Shown here: positions 11,573 to 22,125 of the stretch, one piece after another | How the letters are laid out: each line of letters starts with the position of its first letter | Numbering within the stretch: position 1 is the stretch's first letter | NCBI RefSeq assembly: GCF_029407905.1 | Contig: NC_073629.1 | Coordinates: forward strand, 50,638,801 to 50,702,800 | DNA length: 64,000 nucleotides | Origin: Bubalus kerabau | Lineage: Eukaryota > Chordata > Mammalia > Artiodactyla > Bovidae | Direction of reading: 5' to 3' | Translations under genes and position numbers: made by a program | Notes under the pieces: generated by a model | The model's database searches: none | The model's input: only the letters and a program-made list of their open reading frames with translations | Told to the model about the DNA's origin: nothing

Positions 11573-11887
11573 ATGTCGCGGGGGGTTCCGCAAGGCTGTG
11601 CGAATAGGCTCGCTGGGGTGGGGCCGAGAAGCCGCAAATCACCAGTTGAGGGCCGAGTGCGCGTCGCCGGCTCAGAGGCGCGCCTGCTGCTGCCTGGGCC
11701 CGGGCGGGGGCCGGGGAGAGAACCGGAGCCCCAGCTGCCCGGCACACAGGAGAGACGCGCGCCGGCTTCCCGGTGGGCGCGCTCCACCGATTATGAGCCG
11801 CTCCTGCTCCGGGAACAGCCGTGGCGCGGGGCAGACCGTGCGGCTCCTCTGAGCCCCAGCCCGAGAACCCGGGCCCCGCGCTGGGAG
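11573..11887 (+). other. Upstream ORF in BCAR3 leader (long, spliced)
   Basis: If transcription starts left of 11573, the ATG there opens a frame of 105 codons ending exactly at the exon 1 donor. After splicing it continues with ACT and stops at TGA (19937-19939), five bases before the BCAR3 ATG. The peptide would be about 106 residues, rich in Arg, Pro and Gly, resembling no family I recognise. GC-rich leaders often carry such frames by chance. If present it would probably reduce or regulate BCAR3 initiation. Confidence 0.3.
11793..11852 (+). other. Short upstream ORF in BCAR3 leader
   Basis: An ATG at 11793 followed by 18 further codons and a TGA at 11850-11852, all inside exon 1 and 35 bases before the donor. 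The -3 base is T-rich context (gatt before atg) with +4 A, a weak initiation context. It would be present in nearly any transcript from this promoter, so leaky scanning or reinitiation would be needed to reach 19945. Confidence 0.4.
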
Positions 11888-12580
11888 GTGAGTCTCCGCC
11901 GCGTGTCCCGCGGGGGTGCGGCTTCTCCCGGGGCGCTTCGGCCTCCCCCTTCCCTTGGAGGACGGACTGGGAACTTTGTTGGCGAAAGTTAGGCTTTGGG
12001 GAAAGTAGAGCCAGCGACCCCCTACCGCTCCCCCAGCCGAGTTGGCGACTGGGGGCTGGAGTGGCTGAATTGTGGACGGGGTTGCGCCCGTAGGGGGCCT
12101 CTGAACCGGGTGGGATTCCCCACACGGGGCCTGCGGCGGGAGGCGACGTGCCGCGAGCATCTCTGCTCTTTGCGTCTTCCCGGGTGCTGGCTTCTCCGAC
12201 CCCCTGAGCGTCCAGCCGCGCCTCCCGGTCCCCTCCCTCTTGGCCGCAGAAGCCGGAGCCGGTCGCGGGATGTGAGGGCCAGGGAGGTGGGGGTAGGGGC
12301 TGCTCCGCTGGAAGCCCTGGGCTTGGAGGAGGCGAGTTTCTCCACTAATCTCTTGGAAAGTCTGCAAAGCAGGCGAAGGCGCCCGCCCCGTAACTGTTGA
12401 CAACAGCTCCCTCCCTCTCTCCCTTTGTTGAAAAAGAATGAATAGTTGGTTGTGTTGCTCCCTCTTCGTCGGAGAAGGGAGGGAAGGGGAGGTGAAGGCA
12501 GGGAAAGGAGGGACGGTGGGCGCAACGCAAAGTGGGTTCCGGTCCCAGCCGGTCTTTCCTTACCTGCTAAGGCTGCCTCC

Positions 12581-14185
12581 ACCTTAAAAGTTTGATCAGG
12601 TGTACACAGTCGTGGGAAGTTCAGTGGGCTCCAAAGCAGCTGTCGAGGCGGTGTGTTTCGTGGAGGAACCCAGAGGGTCGTGCCTAGGCTTGGGTGGGGT
12701 TGATGGAAAACTGGTTTTGGTTTTAACTCGCTTGAAGCAGGGTGAGGAGGTAAAAGATTATTCTCCTAACCTCGTTTATCTTTCACCTGACGCTATTAGC
12801 TGAGATAGAAAGTAGAGCCGTGCGTTCAGCCATGCATTTTAAACCTTGACTCTTATCTACCAAGGCTACACAGATCTTTCCAAGGAAGACACATTGGCGG
12901 AGGGAAGGTCAGTTTGAGAACGGATAATCTCCCTGCTTGTTGCCAAGGAGTGAAACGAGATTCGGGAGGAAGGGGGAGACCTCGGTTCAGAAAGTCACAA
13001 GTGGGAGGGGGCTGCTCAGTTAATATCGGGAAAGCCACAGGCCAGGCAGTTGTACGTGAGTGTACAAGGGGACATATGGAATGTAGCTGTAAACAACTTG
13101 CCACACTAACGGCTCTCTCACGCCCTGACTCCAACTTTCCCTGACATTCCCCGAGAAGCCTGACATTTCCAGAATGACTAACAGGAGATCTCAATCTCCT
13201 ATTCATATAGAAAGGACTGCTTGTCGAATGGATGCTAATCTTAAGACCTTTATCATGTAGATCCTGTGCTGTGTTGCTTGAAATTCAATCCATGCAAGAA
13301 TTATTCATACTTCAATCATTTGGCTAGACTCCATAATGTACTTCAAAATAAAGGGATACTCTTAATTCCTACACCCAAGCAGAGCTTCATTCTGAGTGGA
13401 TAAGCCAGCTTTATATGTGTGGTTTGCCATCTCCTCTTCCTATCTGCCTCTGCAGAGAAGATATACAACTACAGATCTGGATTGTAACTTCTCTGTCGTG
13501 GTCATAACAGGGCAGCAGAGGGGCTTACATTTCCAGAGTTTAAAATACGACAGAAAGCTCTTAAAGCCCATATCCCATGACCGTCTGTGAATTTAACTTG
13601 AAAATATCTCATTTCAGAAGTAAGATTGAAAAATCCAAACAAATAGACTGCTTATCTCTGCCTCAACTTGTGTGCGATCGTCAGTTTCTTTGAGGCTATA
13701 AAGGAAGGGAGTCACGCCTGTTGTTCACAAGCATTTCCAAGCATAGCCGCTGACCAGGGTCAAGAAGGCAGCACATAGGTTGGGAGTGTGTCAGGCTCAC
13801 TCTCATCTCTACTGAGATTTCAGCTCTTTGAACGTACACGTGGGTCTCATATTTTTCTATCAAGATGTAGAGTCTTTGACCTTTGTGTATATTTCAAGAT
13901 CTGGCTTTAGACGGAGTCAGGACGCTGTGTCTGATTACCTGCACGGGTGAAGTCAGATGGCCAAAGTCTCACCTGGGCTTTTATTTTAAAGACTGAATGT
14001 GGGCTCACTTCATGTGCTTGTGTATCTGTGCCCTTGTCATACTTGATTGGGTGTCGTTACATCTTTTGTTCTTGGTTTAAACATCTCCCTCTTCATCCTT
14101 CCTGGCTGCAGTCTTCCCCAGAAGCAGTGACTTCGTTTATGAGCTCTCACTGTGATGGGGATGCAATGACAAGCAAGACAGACAT
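12581..14185. other. Low-repeat 5' part of intron 1
   Basis: 1.6 kb without recognisable repeats, unusual in this window. Contains TEAD-like GGAATG (13078-13083), CATTCC (13145-13150) and an AP-1-like TGACTAA (13175-13181). No coding exon recognised. Possible intronic regulatory DNA. Confidence 0.4.
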
Positions 14186-14420
14186 GGTCTCTGCCCTGCT
14201 TAGAGGAGACCTGGTATTTTTGGAATGCTTGCTGTATGTCAAGGGCTTTCCATACACAATTGCATTTACTTTTCGCAACAACTCCATGAAGTAGATGTTG
14301 TTAACCCATTTTTACAAATGAGAAACTGTCAGAGAGGTTGTCACTTGTCCCAGGCCACACAGTAAGTCAGTAGCAGAGAGGGATTTGAACCTATGAGTGT
14401 CTTCAAAGCCCAGGTTCTGA
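14186..14420 (-). repeat. MIR SINE
   Basis: Antisense MIR: aacaactccatgaagtagat, cccatttttacaaatgagaa, ggccacacagtaagtcagta, ggatttgaacctatgagtg. Confidence 0.75.
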
Positions 14421-14554
14421 GTCACACCATGTTTGATTTTCAAAAATTAAATAGTACATAATGGCTAGGAACATCAAGACAGAAGTATCTCCAAGTGGAG
14501 AAAACTTGGGAGCCAGAAACTGGAGACTTGAATTTAGTCTCCACCATGCTCTTC

Positions 14555-14885
14555 CAACCCATGTGTTCCCATCTCAAGACCCTCCCATTTGCAGAATCCC
14601 CTGCCTGGAACTGAAGGGAGTTCAATCTTTTCTTGACTGGTTCCTTCTCTCTTTTCAGGTCTCATGTCATGGTTCCCTCTTCAGAGAGCTCTTCTCAGAA
14701 CACCCTTTCATGTTCTTTAGGGCAGTTATGACTGGGATATTCCCTAATTTGTTTTTTTTAATCTGTGTTGATTGGACTTCCCCATCGCAGTGTAGGCTCC
14801 ATGAGAAGGAGGAGCTTATCTATTCTGTTATAGCCGCAGCTCTGGTACATTGTAAACCCTCAGAGAATATATATTGAGTGAATGA
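14555..14885 (+). repeat. L2 LINE 3' end
   Basis: L2-like tail: gtaggctccatgagaaggag, ccgcagctctggtacattgt, ending atattgagtgaatgaa. Confidence 0.6.
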
Positions 14886-15465
14886 ACATGTATTTTCCTT
14901 ATCTGGAAAAGGGAAGGGGCTTGATCCTCTGAGATCCCATCTACATATCACGTGCTGAGATTCTGCCTAGTGATCAGCTGTGGTAGGTGGCTTCTCTGGC
15001 AGAGTGGAAAGTACGTACCTTGAACCTAGATTCCATCACTCCAACCTCTGGATTTCCCCCAGGTTCCTGGAGTCTGGAAAAAATAAAAATAAATAAAAAG
15101 TAGGAAACAGAGCAACCCACAGACTGCAAATGAGTTTCTTCCACCTGTAGTTCTCCCTTCCACTCCCCACCCCACTTTGGTTTGTTGCTGTTGTTTGTTT
15201 TTATAAAGTTGGGTCTCTGGCCAGGGCCCGCCTCTCTACTCGTTGGATTGACTCAAGCTTGACATTGGACTCAGGCTGGAACCAGTCTTTCGCAGTGACT
15301 AGTCACGGGATGAGGCTATATTTTAATGGGGAAGAGTCCCAAGTTAGAGGCAGCAGGTTGTTGAGGAGAGCCTGGCCTGTGTATTTCCAATTTATCTGCA
15401 GCTGAGAAATTTAACTGTAACACGGGAAACTTCAACTAGGATGATCTTCATCCTCCCATTATTAA
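14886..15465. other. Unassigned intronic DNA
   Basis: No gene or clear repeat. Short A-rich run at 15080-15100 and a GTTT-rich stretch near 15180-15210. Confidence 0.4.
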
Positions 15466-15735
15466 ACTCTGCTTCACAGCCTTCGGGTCAGCACCCCTTC
15501 CTCAGGGAAGCCTTTCCTGGCTGCTAGATTCATCTAGACCCCAGTTTCCACTCTGCGTGCCCCCGTAGCCTGGGGACTCACCAATACATAAAGTCATTAC
15601 TTACTGTCTGCTTCCTCCATAGGATAGGAACCTCTGGAGGACAGCTGTTTGACACCATCCCCAACACCCACACAGTGCCCACCACATAGGAGGCCCTCGT
15701 TAGATGTGTGTTGGATAGAAGAATTAGTGGATGCT
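15466..15735 (+). repeat. L2 LINE 3' end
   Basis: ttcctcagggaagcctttcc, gataggaacctctggaggac, cagtgcccaccacatagg, then a tail tgttggatagaagaat: the order typical of L2 termini. Confidence 0.65.
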
Positions 15736-16429
15736 GCTGTTGACTGACTGTTCCTCTATGTCATTCTTTTCTGTTACCCAGAAAGTAATCTGAGTGTCAG
15801 TTGCTCTGTACCAAAGAAACCCACTTACCTGGTGGTTCTCAAACCTGGCTCCACATTGAACAATATTGCAAGGATTTTGATAAGACTGATGCCAGGGTCC
15901 TATTCACCGAGATTGTGACTTGATTGGTTTGGTTCATGGCTTGGGTGTCAGAATTTTCTAAGCTTCTCCGAGGACTCTTAATGTGTATCCAGGTTGAGAG
16001 CCTCTGCTTTTCCAGAACTCATTCCTGGCGTTGGCCCTTATAGGCTTGAAGCAGTCCAGGTGAGAGAGGGCAGGGATATAATTCATGGAATATTGCATGG
16101 TTCCTGACAATTTAAGAGGTACTTTCACATCTGTTATCACATCTGATAATAACAAGCTGACGGATCTACTCTCTGGTTTAAATACTCCCTTTATGTTGAT
16201 GACTCTTAAAAATCTACATTCTGTACTGGCCTCTAACTGAACATACGAGTATCTAGACTGCTAGACAGAACCGTCCTGGGTACCTCACACTCAACAGCCC
16301 CAGTGGTGAGCTTGTTACCCGCCGTCCTGAGAGGGTCACCCCTTGTGCTACTGAGTGATACAGCACAGCACCATCCTCCCATGGCTGTGGCCTCCTTCAT
16401 CCCATACAAGAGGACTTGAGCTCTTAGCC

Positions 16430-16905
16430 CCTCACTCTGCCCTTCCTTTCCCTTCCCGTGGCCACTGTCCCAGGTCGGAGTCCTTCATCATTCCTTGCTG
16501 GCTTGTTGCTGGTGTCTAACTGACCTCCTCTTCTGTCCCCTCAGAATCACCAGAGCTCCCTACCCAGGCACAGACTGGATTCCATCCCTCTCTTCCTGAG
16601 TTTCCCTAGCACTGACAGTCAAGTTCAAACACCTCAACACACCCTTTAGGACTTTGTGATCTGGTCCTAAGCTGTGCTTCTTCCAGGAAGTACTTCTCAG
16701 CCTCACTCCAGCTGCTCTGCACAGCTTAGGTTCCTGAGCCTCTGCAAGTACTTCCTGCCTTTATGCATCTGCTGTTACCACATCATCTTAGAAGGCTTTT
16801 CCCTACAGTTTCCAGCCTTTCAAAATCTTCATCTCCAGTGATGCCCTCTCTGAGATCCTCCTTGAGCCCTTTTATCAAAATTAATTGTTCTTCCCTCCAG
16901 CATCT
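16430..16905 (+). repeat. L2 LINE fragment
   Basis: gactttgtgatctggtccta, ctcactccagctgctctgca, gatgccctctctgagatcct follow the L2 3' order. The neighbouring 15736-16429 has no recognised element. Confidence 0.55.
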
Positions 16906-16932
16906 TAAGGGTCCCATCAATGAGTTATATTG

Positions 16933-17349
16933 CAGTTGACCCTTGAACAGCACAGGTTTGAACTGCATTTGTCATTTTGTTGTTGGTTAGTCCTTCAGTC
17001 GTGTCTGGCTCTTTGCAACCCTGTGGACTGTAATCCACCAGGCTCCTTGGGATTGCCCAGGCAAGAATACTGGAATGGGTTGCCATTTCCTTCTCCAGGG
17101 TATCTTCCTGACCCGGGGATCAAACCCATCTCCTGCATTGCAGGTGGATTCTTTAGCCACTGAGCCACCCAGAGTTGGGGTGGGGGTGGCACGTAGAATT
17201 GCATAGGTGCACTTATACACAGATATTTTTCAGTAGTAAATACTACAGTCCATGGTCAGTTGAATTTGTAGATGTGGGGGAACTGTGGATACAGAGGGCT
17301 GTCTGTAAATTACATGCAGATGAACCCTGAGTTGTTCAAATGTCAACTG
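16933..17349 (+). mobile_element. DNA-transposon remnant with terminal inverted repeats, split by Bov-tA
   Basis: 19-bp inverted ends: cagttgacccttgaacagc (16933-16951), and 17331-17349 whose reverse complement is cagttgacatttgaacaac. The interior resumes after the SINE at about 17190. TA follows the right end. A short non-autonomous element of mariner/Tigger type is likely; exact family not certain. Confidence 0.65.
16978..17168 (-). mobile_element. Bov-tA SINE
   Basis: Antisense body (ccaggcaagaatactggaat) and head (gaccCggggatcaaaccca ... ctgagccacc). Inserted inside the inverted-repeat element. Confidence 0.9.
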
Positions 17350-17351
17350 TA

Positions 17352-18110
17352 TTCTCTTTGAATTCATAGTTAGGGATTGAGGTTTATGCATCTTTGTTTC
17401 TCTGAGTATCTTATCTGGAGTGGGCACTTAAATGTTTGTTGAGTTGAAAGTAGGAAAAGCAGGTGTTAACATCCCTCGAGAATACACTGAGGTGTGGATA
17501 ACTTGCCGAAGGGCATTCTAAAGCACTTTGGCTCAGACTTGAAATAGATAGATCTTGGATAAGCAGAGAGGAAACAGGCTGCTGGAGACGCTGGAGCCAG
17601 TGTAACTCTTGTCTGTCATCCTAGCCTGGAGATAGACGTGATCAACACGAGGGGCCTTTGCATGCGGAGAGATTCTGTGTGATGGGGGTGGGACTTTGGA
17701 TCTCCCCACCAGGTTCTTGGGACTGATCCAAGCCTGTGGAGAAGAAAGGTGCTGATAACTCGGGCAGGTGAGAGTTCATGGCTGTGAGTGTGTATGGGTG
17801 GGATGAGGGAATCCTAGTCGGCTTACGTCATCTGTGTTGAGGAGAGGGCTGAGGAGTTTGGTTTCTTTTTTAATAATGATGATCAACATGAAACAAGTGC
17901 TGACAGTGTGCCAGGTACTGGCCAGACCCGGGAGGGGCCCCCGCGGGGACTGACAGTCCGTTGTCTGCACCCGCTGGCAGCCGGCCTTCTGTGTGGTCCC
18001 AGTTAAGCATGGAGCAGACAGGCCTCAGAACTACCAGGTCTGGCAGGGTTCAGATTATATGCCTTAAATGAAGGGCCTCCTTCCACCCAGCACTTCAGTG
18101 TCTCTCTCTG
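17352..18110. other. Unassigned intronic DNA
   Basis: No gene or young repeat. The segment 17840-18000 is GC-rich without CpG-island features. Confidence 0.4.
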
Positions 18111-18129
18111 TCACGTGTGGGAACAGTGG

Positions 18130-18166
18130 ACTGAGTGTGGGTGTGGGTGTGGGTGTGTGTGTGTTT
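18130..18166. repeat. (TGTGGG/TG)n simple repeat
   Basis: Alternating gtgtgggtgtgggtgtgggt and pure TG. Potentially polymorphic. Confidence 0.85.
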
Positions 18167-18584
18167 GTCATTTGTTTCCTCTGCGCACTCTGCTGACTGC
18201 TCTGGGTCCACCTCTTATTTTACCAGATTCTGTTCTTGATTGTCCCCAAGCCAAGTCCCAGGTCCCCAGATCCTTTGTGGAACTGTCTGCAATGGTGCTA
18301 GAGAGTGATGATTTTCACTCAGCACCACTCCCTTTGCAGGGGAGACAGTGGTCTGTGAAGAATGGGGATTGCACGGCCTGAGAACAGACTGCAGAGTGAA
18401 GAGGCATGTTCCTCACCAGGCTCGGGGAAGGCCAGGGCGTGGGGCTTAGCTGTGCAGCTGTGATCTCTGGATCAGTCTAATACTGTGACTAGTGGTACAG
18501 ATTCTGTAACCTTCTGTCTCCTGGGACTAGCCGTAATTTTTATTCAAGCTTGTGTTTCTCCTTCTCTATTTATTCGCCTTTATA

Positions 18585-18833
18585 ATTTTATTTATTTGGC
18601 CATGCTGGGTCTTCTCTGTGGCACAGGCTTTTCTCTAGTTGTGGTGCCTGGGCTTCTCGTTGTGGTGGCTTCTCTTGTTGTGGAGCACAGGCTCTAGAAC
18701 ACAGGCTCAATAGTTGTGGCACACAGGCTTAGTCACTCTGTGGCATGTGGGATCATCCTGGATCAGGGATCGAACCCATGTCTCCTGCGTTGGCAGGTGG
18801 ATTCTTTACCACTGAGCCACCAGGGAAGCCCTA
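18585..18833 (-). mobile_element. CHR-2-type SINE
   Basis: ggccatgctgggtcttctct, gtggagcacaggctctagaa, gatcgaacccatgtctcctg, ending gccaccagggaagccc. Confidence 0.85.
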
Positions 18834-19500
18834 TATTGGCCTTTAAAATATCATTTAATTTGGCTTAGATCAAAACCATAGTGGTTATTTAGAGGATAGA
18901 GGTGCTAACCCTGCTCAGGGTGAACTCTCTGCTAGTGGTGATAGCTGGAAACAACTGCTAAGGCTGCTTTCACACACAGCATTTTTCATTTCTTTCCTTG
19001 CGGCTCTCTACCATTTTTTTCTCTTTTTTGCCTTTCCCACTGTCCTGACTCCACAGGCACCTATGCACATTGCTTAACTCTGTTGGTGATAGGCGGGTCC
19101 CTGACCCCTCGAGGGGATGATTGGAGCCCCCACCCCATGGCTTTCCTCTCCAGCTGAGCCCACTGATGTGTGGAGGAGTGGCCCACCTCCTGAACCCTGA
19201 CCATCTTCGTTAATTAGCGTACATTGATTTATTTACAAGCACCAGGTCTTCACCAGAAGGAATCTGTCCTGTCTCTCTGGGTAGCACAAGTGAGGAGCTG
19301 GGTTGAAGGCATTCTAGCAGCTAAGGAATTCCAGCCATCTTCACCTGTTCTTATTGCTTATAGGGTGGTGGGAATGCATGAGCTCATTATCTTTCCTCAG
19401 TATTCTTTTTTGTTAGTCATGCTTTTCCATCAGCTTCAGTCATCTGAAGTAATAAACTGGCTCGTGTGTCTCTAAAGGCTCTGAAATGTATTTGCCCTAT
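18834..19500. other. Unassigned intronic DNA
   Basis: No gene or clear repeat. Lies just before the first coding exon's flanking SINE. Confidence 0.4.
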
Positions 19501-19502
19501 TC

Positions 19503-19712
19503 CATTTTGGCTCAGTCAGTAAAGAATTGGCCTGCAATGTGGGAGACCCAGGTTCAGTTCCTGGATCAGGAAGATCCTCTGGAGAAGGCAATGGCAACCC
19601 ACCTCAGTATTCTTGCCTGGAGAATTCCATGGACAGAGGAGCCTGGTGGGCTACAGTCCACTGGATCGCAAAGAGCTGGACACGACTGAGAGACTAACAC
19701 ACACACACAGAT
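19503..19712 (+). mobile_element. Bov-tA SINE with (AC)n tail
   Basis: Head ggctcagtcagtaaagaatt through body to gactgagagactaacacaca. Ends 221 bp before the acceptor of the first coding exon. Confidence 0.9.
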
Positions 19713-19933
19713 TGGTGGATCTGCTGCCAAACCAGGAGCATTCTTCTATAGGATGAAGAAGGGGATAAATAAACTTCCCATCATAGTAAATTTCACAAGT
19801 GATGTTTATCCTTTAACACTTCGTGAGCATTTTCTTTTGTTACATGATCTATTTCCATTTCCTTTTGTAAGGAGGAAGTCAGTTCTCATGGTTTTCTTAG
19901 ATTTATGGCTTCACTCTCTTCTTTCCCCCTTAG

Positions 19934-19944
19934 ACTTGAGGATC
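19934..19944 (+). other. BCAR3: BCAR3 exon 2, 5' UTR part
   Basis: Eleven untranslated bases follow a strong acceptor: a pyrimidine tract from about 19911 ending in ccccctt and the AG at 19932-19933. Frames from exon 1 enter here; one ends at TGA 19937-19939. The open frame that runs left to 19753 crosses the acceptor and is intronic. Confidence 0.85.
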
Positions 19945-20261
19945 ATGGCTGCGGGAAAGTTTGCAAGTCTTCCCAGAAACATGCCAGTGAATCACCAGTT
20001 CCCCCTTGCCTCGTCCATGGACCTTCTGAGCAGCAAGTCCCCTCTCGTTGAGCGTCGTGCAGATGCCTATCAAGACGTGTCTATACATGGCACCCTTCCC
20101 CGGAAGAAGAAAGGCCCTCCTCCCATCAGGTCCTGTGATAACTTCAGTCATGTGGGGACCCTCCCCCATTCCAGATCCCCACGGCACCACTCACCTCTGA
20201 TCCAGGATGTCATCCAGGAGCAGCCCCTGCAAGACTGGAAAGGTGAAGCCTTCACCTTCAG
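19945..20261 (+). CDS. BCAR3: BCAR3 first coding exon (residues 1-105 plus split codon 106)
   Basis: Begins MAAGKFASLPRNMPVN, which I recognise as the conserved N-terminus of BCAR3/NSP2. The context before the ATG is gatc, moderate for initiation. The segment is the low-complexity N-terminal tail before the SH2 domain: Ser/Pro-rich, with a basic and proline-rich stretch (LPRKKKGPPPIR, residues 51-62) that looks like an SH3-ligand or docking motif, and a second GTLP motif at 71-74. No signal peptide or membrane segment, consistent with a cytoplasmic adaptor. The exon ends ...ttcag|gtagct, leaving AG of codon 106; the first G of the exon at 48604 completes Arg. Reading frame and phase are intact, with no stops or frameshifts. 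Identification is from memory of the human protein, and the second half differs from it at several positions, as expected for an orthologue in a fast-evolving tail. Confidence 0.95.
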
Positions 20262-20324
20262 GTAGCTTCTTTAATTTCACAAATGAAAATGATTTGTTTT
20301 AAAGGATTTTAAAAAAAAAAAAAG

Positions 20325-20680
20325 TTTTTTTTCGGAAAAATATCAAACATGCCCAAAGTAGAACAGATAGTTTAATTAACTCCCATGGACCCATCACCCA
20401 GCTTCAACAGTTATCAACTCGTGGTTGGCTGTACCCCACCCACTTTCCTGCCTCTGGTATTTGTATTATTTTCAGGCAAAGCTTTATTGTGCTCTATTAT
20501 TATTTTGAAGCAAATTTCAGACTTCGTTTTATCTGTGAATATTTTGGTATATGTCTTTCAAAGATAAGGACTCTTATTTTAAAAAAACATATAGCTACAG
20601 CATAAAAAACTGTAACATCTAAAAAAAGAACCATTTCTTAATATCATCCAATTTGGATGATATTAAGTGTATTTTAAGGT
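20325..20680 (-). repeat. Old L1M-type 3' UTR remnant
   Basis: cccatggacccatcacccag, cttcaacagttatcaactcg, tttgaagcaaatttcagact follow the antisense order of an L1M 3' region. Contains a 31-bp palindrome at 20637-20667. Confidence 0.55.
20637..20667. repeat. Near-perfect palindrome, 15-bp arms
   Basis: Arm cttaatatcatccaa (20637-20651), single T centre, arm ttggatgatattaag (20653-20667); arms are exact reverse complements. Confidence 0.97.
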
Positions 20681-21830
20681 CAGCTTCCTGTATCATTAAG
20701 TCCCTCAGAGGGAACCACGGTATGTTTTTTTTTTTTTTTTTTTGCCTCAGATTATGAACTGCATCCATCCATTTCTATAGAGATGCCAGGATTTCTATAA
20801 TTAGGATGTCTATAATTGTATAGGCGTCCCCATTATCCAGAGCATGCCTATGAAACCTTCCATAAGCTGAGATGATGTGAGGAAGTAGTTCCCCTAGGAC
20901 ACATCATACTATAAATGGATGCATAACATAAATGGAGATAAAGCACAGATGCTCACGCACAGCTCAGGGCCAGGGCGACTTGATGCTGCGACGCTGCATG
21001 TAGTTCTGGAGGGAACTTGGTGCTGCCCCTCTCTGCTCTGCGTGTGCACCGCCTGTGCAGCAGCTTCCAGAAAACAGACACTCAACGCTATTTTAGCATT
21101 TCACCTTTTTCCACAAAAGCAAAATTCCCGTTCAGACTTCTGTTAGTGAAATCAAGTCCCAATGTAGGTCATTTTGTAAAAGCAAAGTAGTGTCAAGCAC
21201 ACTTTCAAAAAGCGGGGATACCTGTGTTTAGCTGTCAACAAGCTGAAATAAAATCTTGTTTGGTTTTGGATCCATCATCAAGTCAGCTTCAGAATACTTT
21301 AGAACAGGAATTGCTGTCTTCTTCTGTCCACCAGGGACCTGGGTAAATAAGACTCATGGTCGTAAAGGCTTTTTCTCTGGGTCTGAAATGGACCTAGTTG
21401 TGACCCTGCTTGTGGAGCTGGTTTAGAACCGCTGCACCCCTTTTTCTGTTGAGCAAGGCCAGCAGCCTGTGATGCTGTTGGGTAAGCAGGGGGATGGTTT
21501 CTTCCGCTGTATCTCCTTACATCGCTCTCTCTGTGCAGCCCTGTAGTACGGAAGGCCGCTTTGGTCCTAGCTCATTTATTTGTTCAATACCTGTATATTG
21601 AACACCTGTGTTAGTTAGAATATGCTGATTTTGTAAGCACTGTTGCTTCACCAGGAAAATTCTGCCCATATCCTCTAAGTATCTTAACTAAAGGGCTGGT
21701 CTGACATAGATGACAGCTTCAATCATTTCATTGCCCTTTCAAATCATTGCCCTTTTACAGGGTGGGGAAACATGTGCCCTGACAGGATAGCAGTGGAACA
21801 TGAGAAATGGTGTCCTCCCAGAGCAAACAT
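20681..21830. other. Unassigned intronic DNA
   Basis: T-run at 20727-20744. The segment 20816-20900 (cattatccagagcatgccta, gaaaccttccataagctgag) looks like an old DNA-transposon remnant of unknown name. No gene recognised. Confidence 0.4.
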
Positions 21831-21834
21831 TGTA

Positions 21835-22125
21835 GTGAAGGATCCAGATGATAAATACAAGTAAATAAACAAGACAATGGCAGGCTATAGTCAGTGATAT
21901 AGAGGAAATAGTAATATGCTGGAGATTTATTGGGGTTATATTTTTTTATAGAGTGGACAGTCTCTGAGGAGAAGAGTCAGTGGAAGGCTGTCCTGGCATA
22001 GGAAGAACAAGTGCAAGGAACCAGGGGTGGGAACATGTTTGAAAAACCCAAAACAAGCTAGGGTGACCTGTGGCTGGAGTGTGGCATGTTGAGAGACAAA
22101 TAGTACACGTGTTGGGAAAGGCCTA
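21835..22125 (+). repeat. Ancient interspersed repeat, family not named
   Basis: Shares its order of phrases (aataaacaag..., gaacaagtgcaaggaacca, gtgacctgtggctggagtgt) with the longer copy starting near 27560 and fragments at 41880-41990. Confidence 0.5.

Larger units (their letters stand above)
11560..11887 (+). other. BCAR3: BCAR3 non-coding exon 1 (5' end uncertain)
   Basis: The exon is defined by its 3' end. A consensus donor (gggag|gtgagt) sits at 11887/11888 inside the CpG island and upstream of the first coding exon in the right orientation. The left edge is a placeholder. Joined to the next exon, no ATG in frame with the BCAR3 start lies between the TGA at 11794-11796 and that start, so translation is expected to begin at 19945. 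Two other reading frames carry upstream ATGs (annotated separately). An alternative first exon elsewhere is possible, since human BCAR3 has several 5' ends. Confidence 0.65.
11530..12580 (+). promoter_or_regulatory. BCAR3: CpG-island promoter of BCAR3
   Basis: Sharp rise in G+C and CpG density compared with both flanks, with many CGCG and GGGCGG-like strings. A GC box (gggcgggg) lies at 11702-11709. No TATA box is evident, as usual for a CpG-island promoter with dispersed starts. The island continues about 700 bp past the exon 1 donor, into intron 1. Open frames on both strands here (up to 243 codons on the minus strand) reflect scarce stop codons in GC-rich DNA and are not called as genes. 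The promoter role is inferred from the island plus the strong downstream donor; the start site is not resolved. Confidence 0.8.
11888..19933 (+). other. BCAR3: BCAR3 intron 1
   Basis: 8,046 bp, GTGAGT donor and pyrimidine-rich CCCCCTTAG acceptor. Contains the downstream half of the CpG island, then DNA low in young repeats to about 14.2 kb. Later parts carry MIR, three L2 tails, a DNA-transposon remnant split by a SINE, one CHR-2 and one Bov-tA. Confidence 0.8.

Noticed and set aside
11672..12403. 243-codon minus-strand open frame and several other long frames in the CpG island
   Set aside because: Stop codons are rare in GC-rich DNA. Frames overlap on both strands, composition is Pro/Arg/Gly-rich, and none shows family resemblance. 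A bidirectional promoter was considered but nothing on the minus strand supports a gene.
19753..19944. Upstream extension of the BCAR3 frame to an ATG at 19753
   Set aside because: It runs through the polypyrimidine tract and AG acceptor at 19932-19933 and reads as intron. The known N-terminus starts at 19945.
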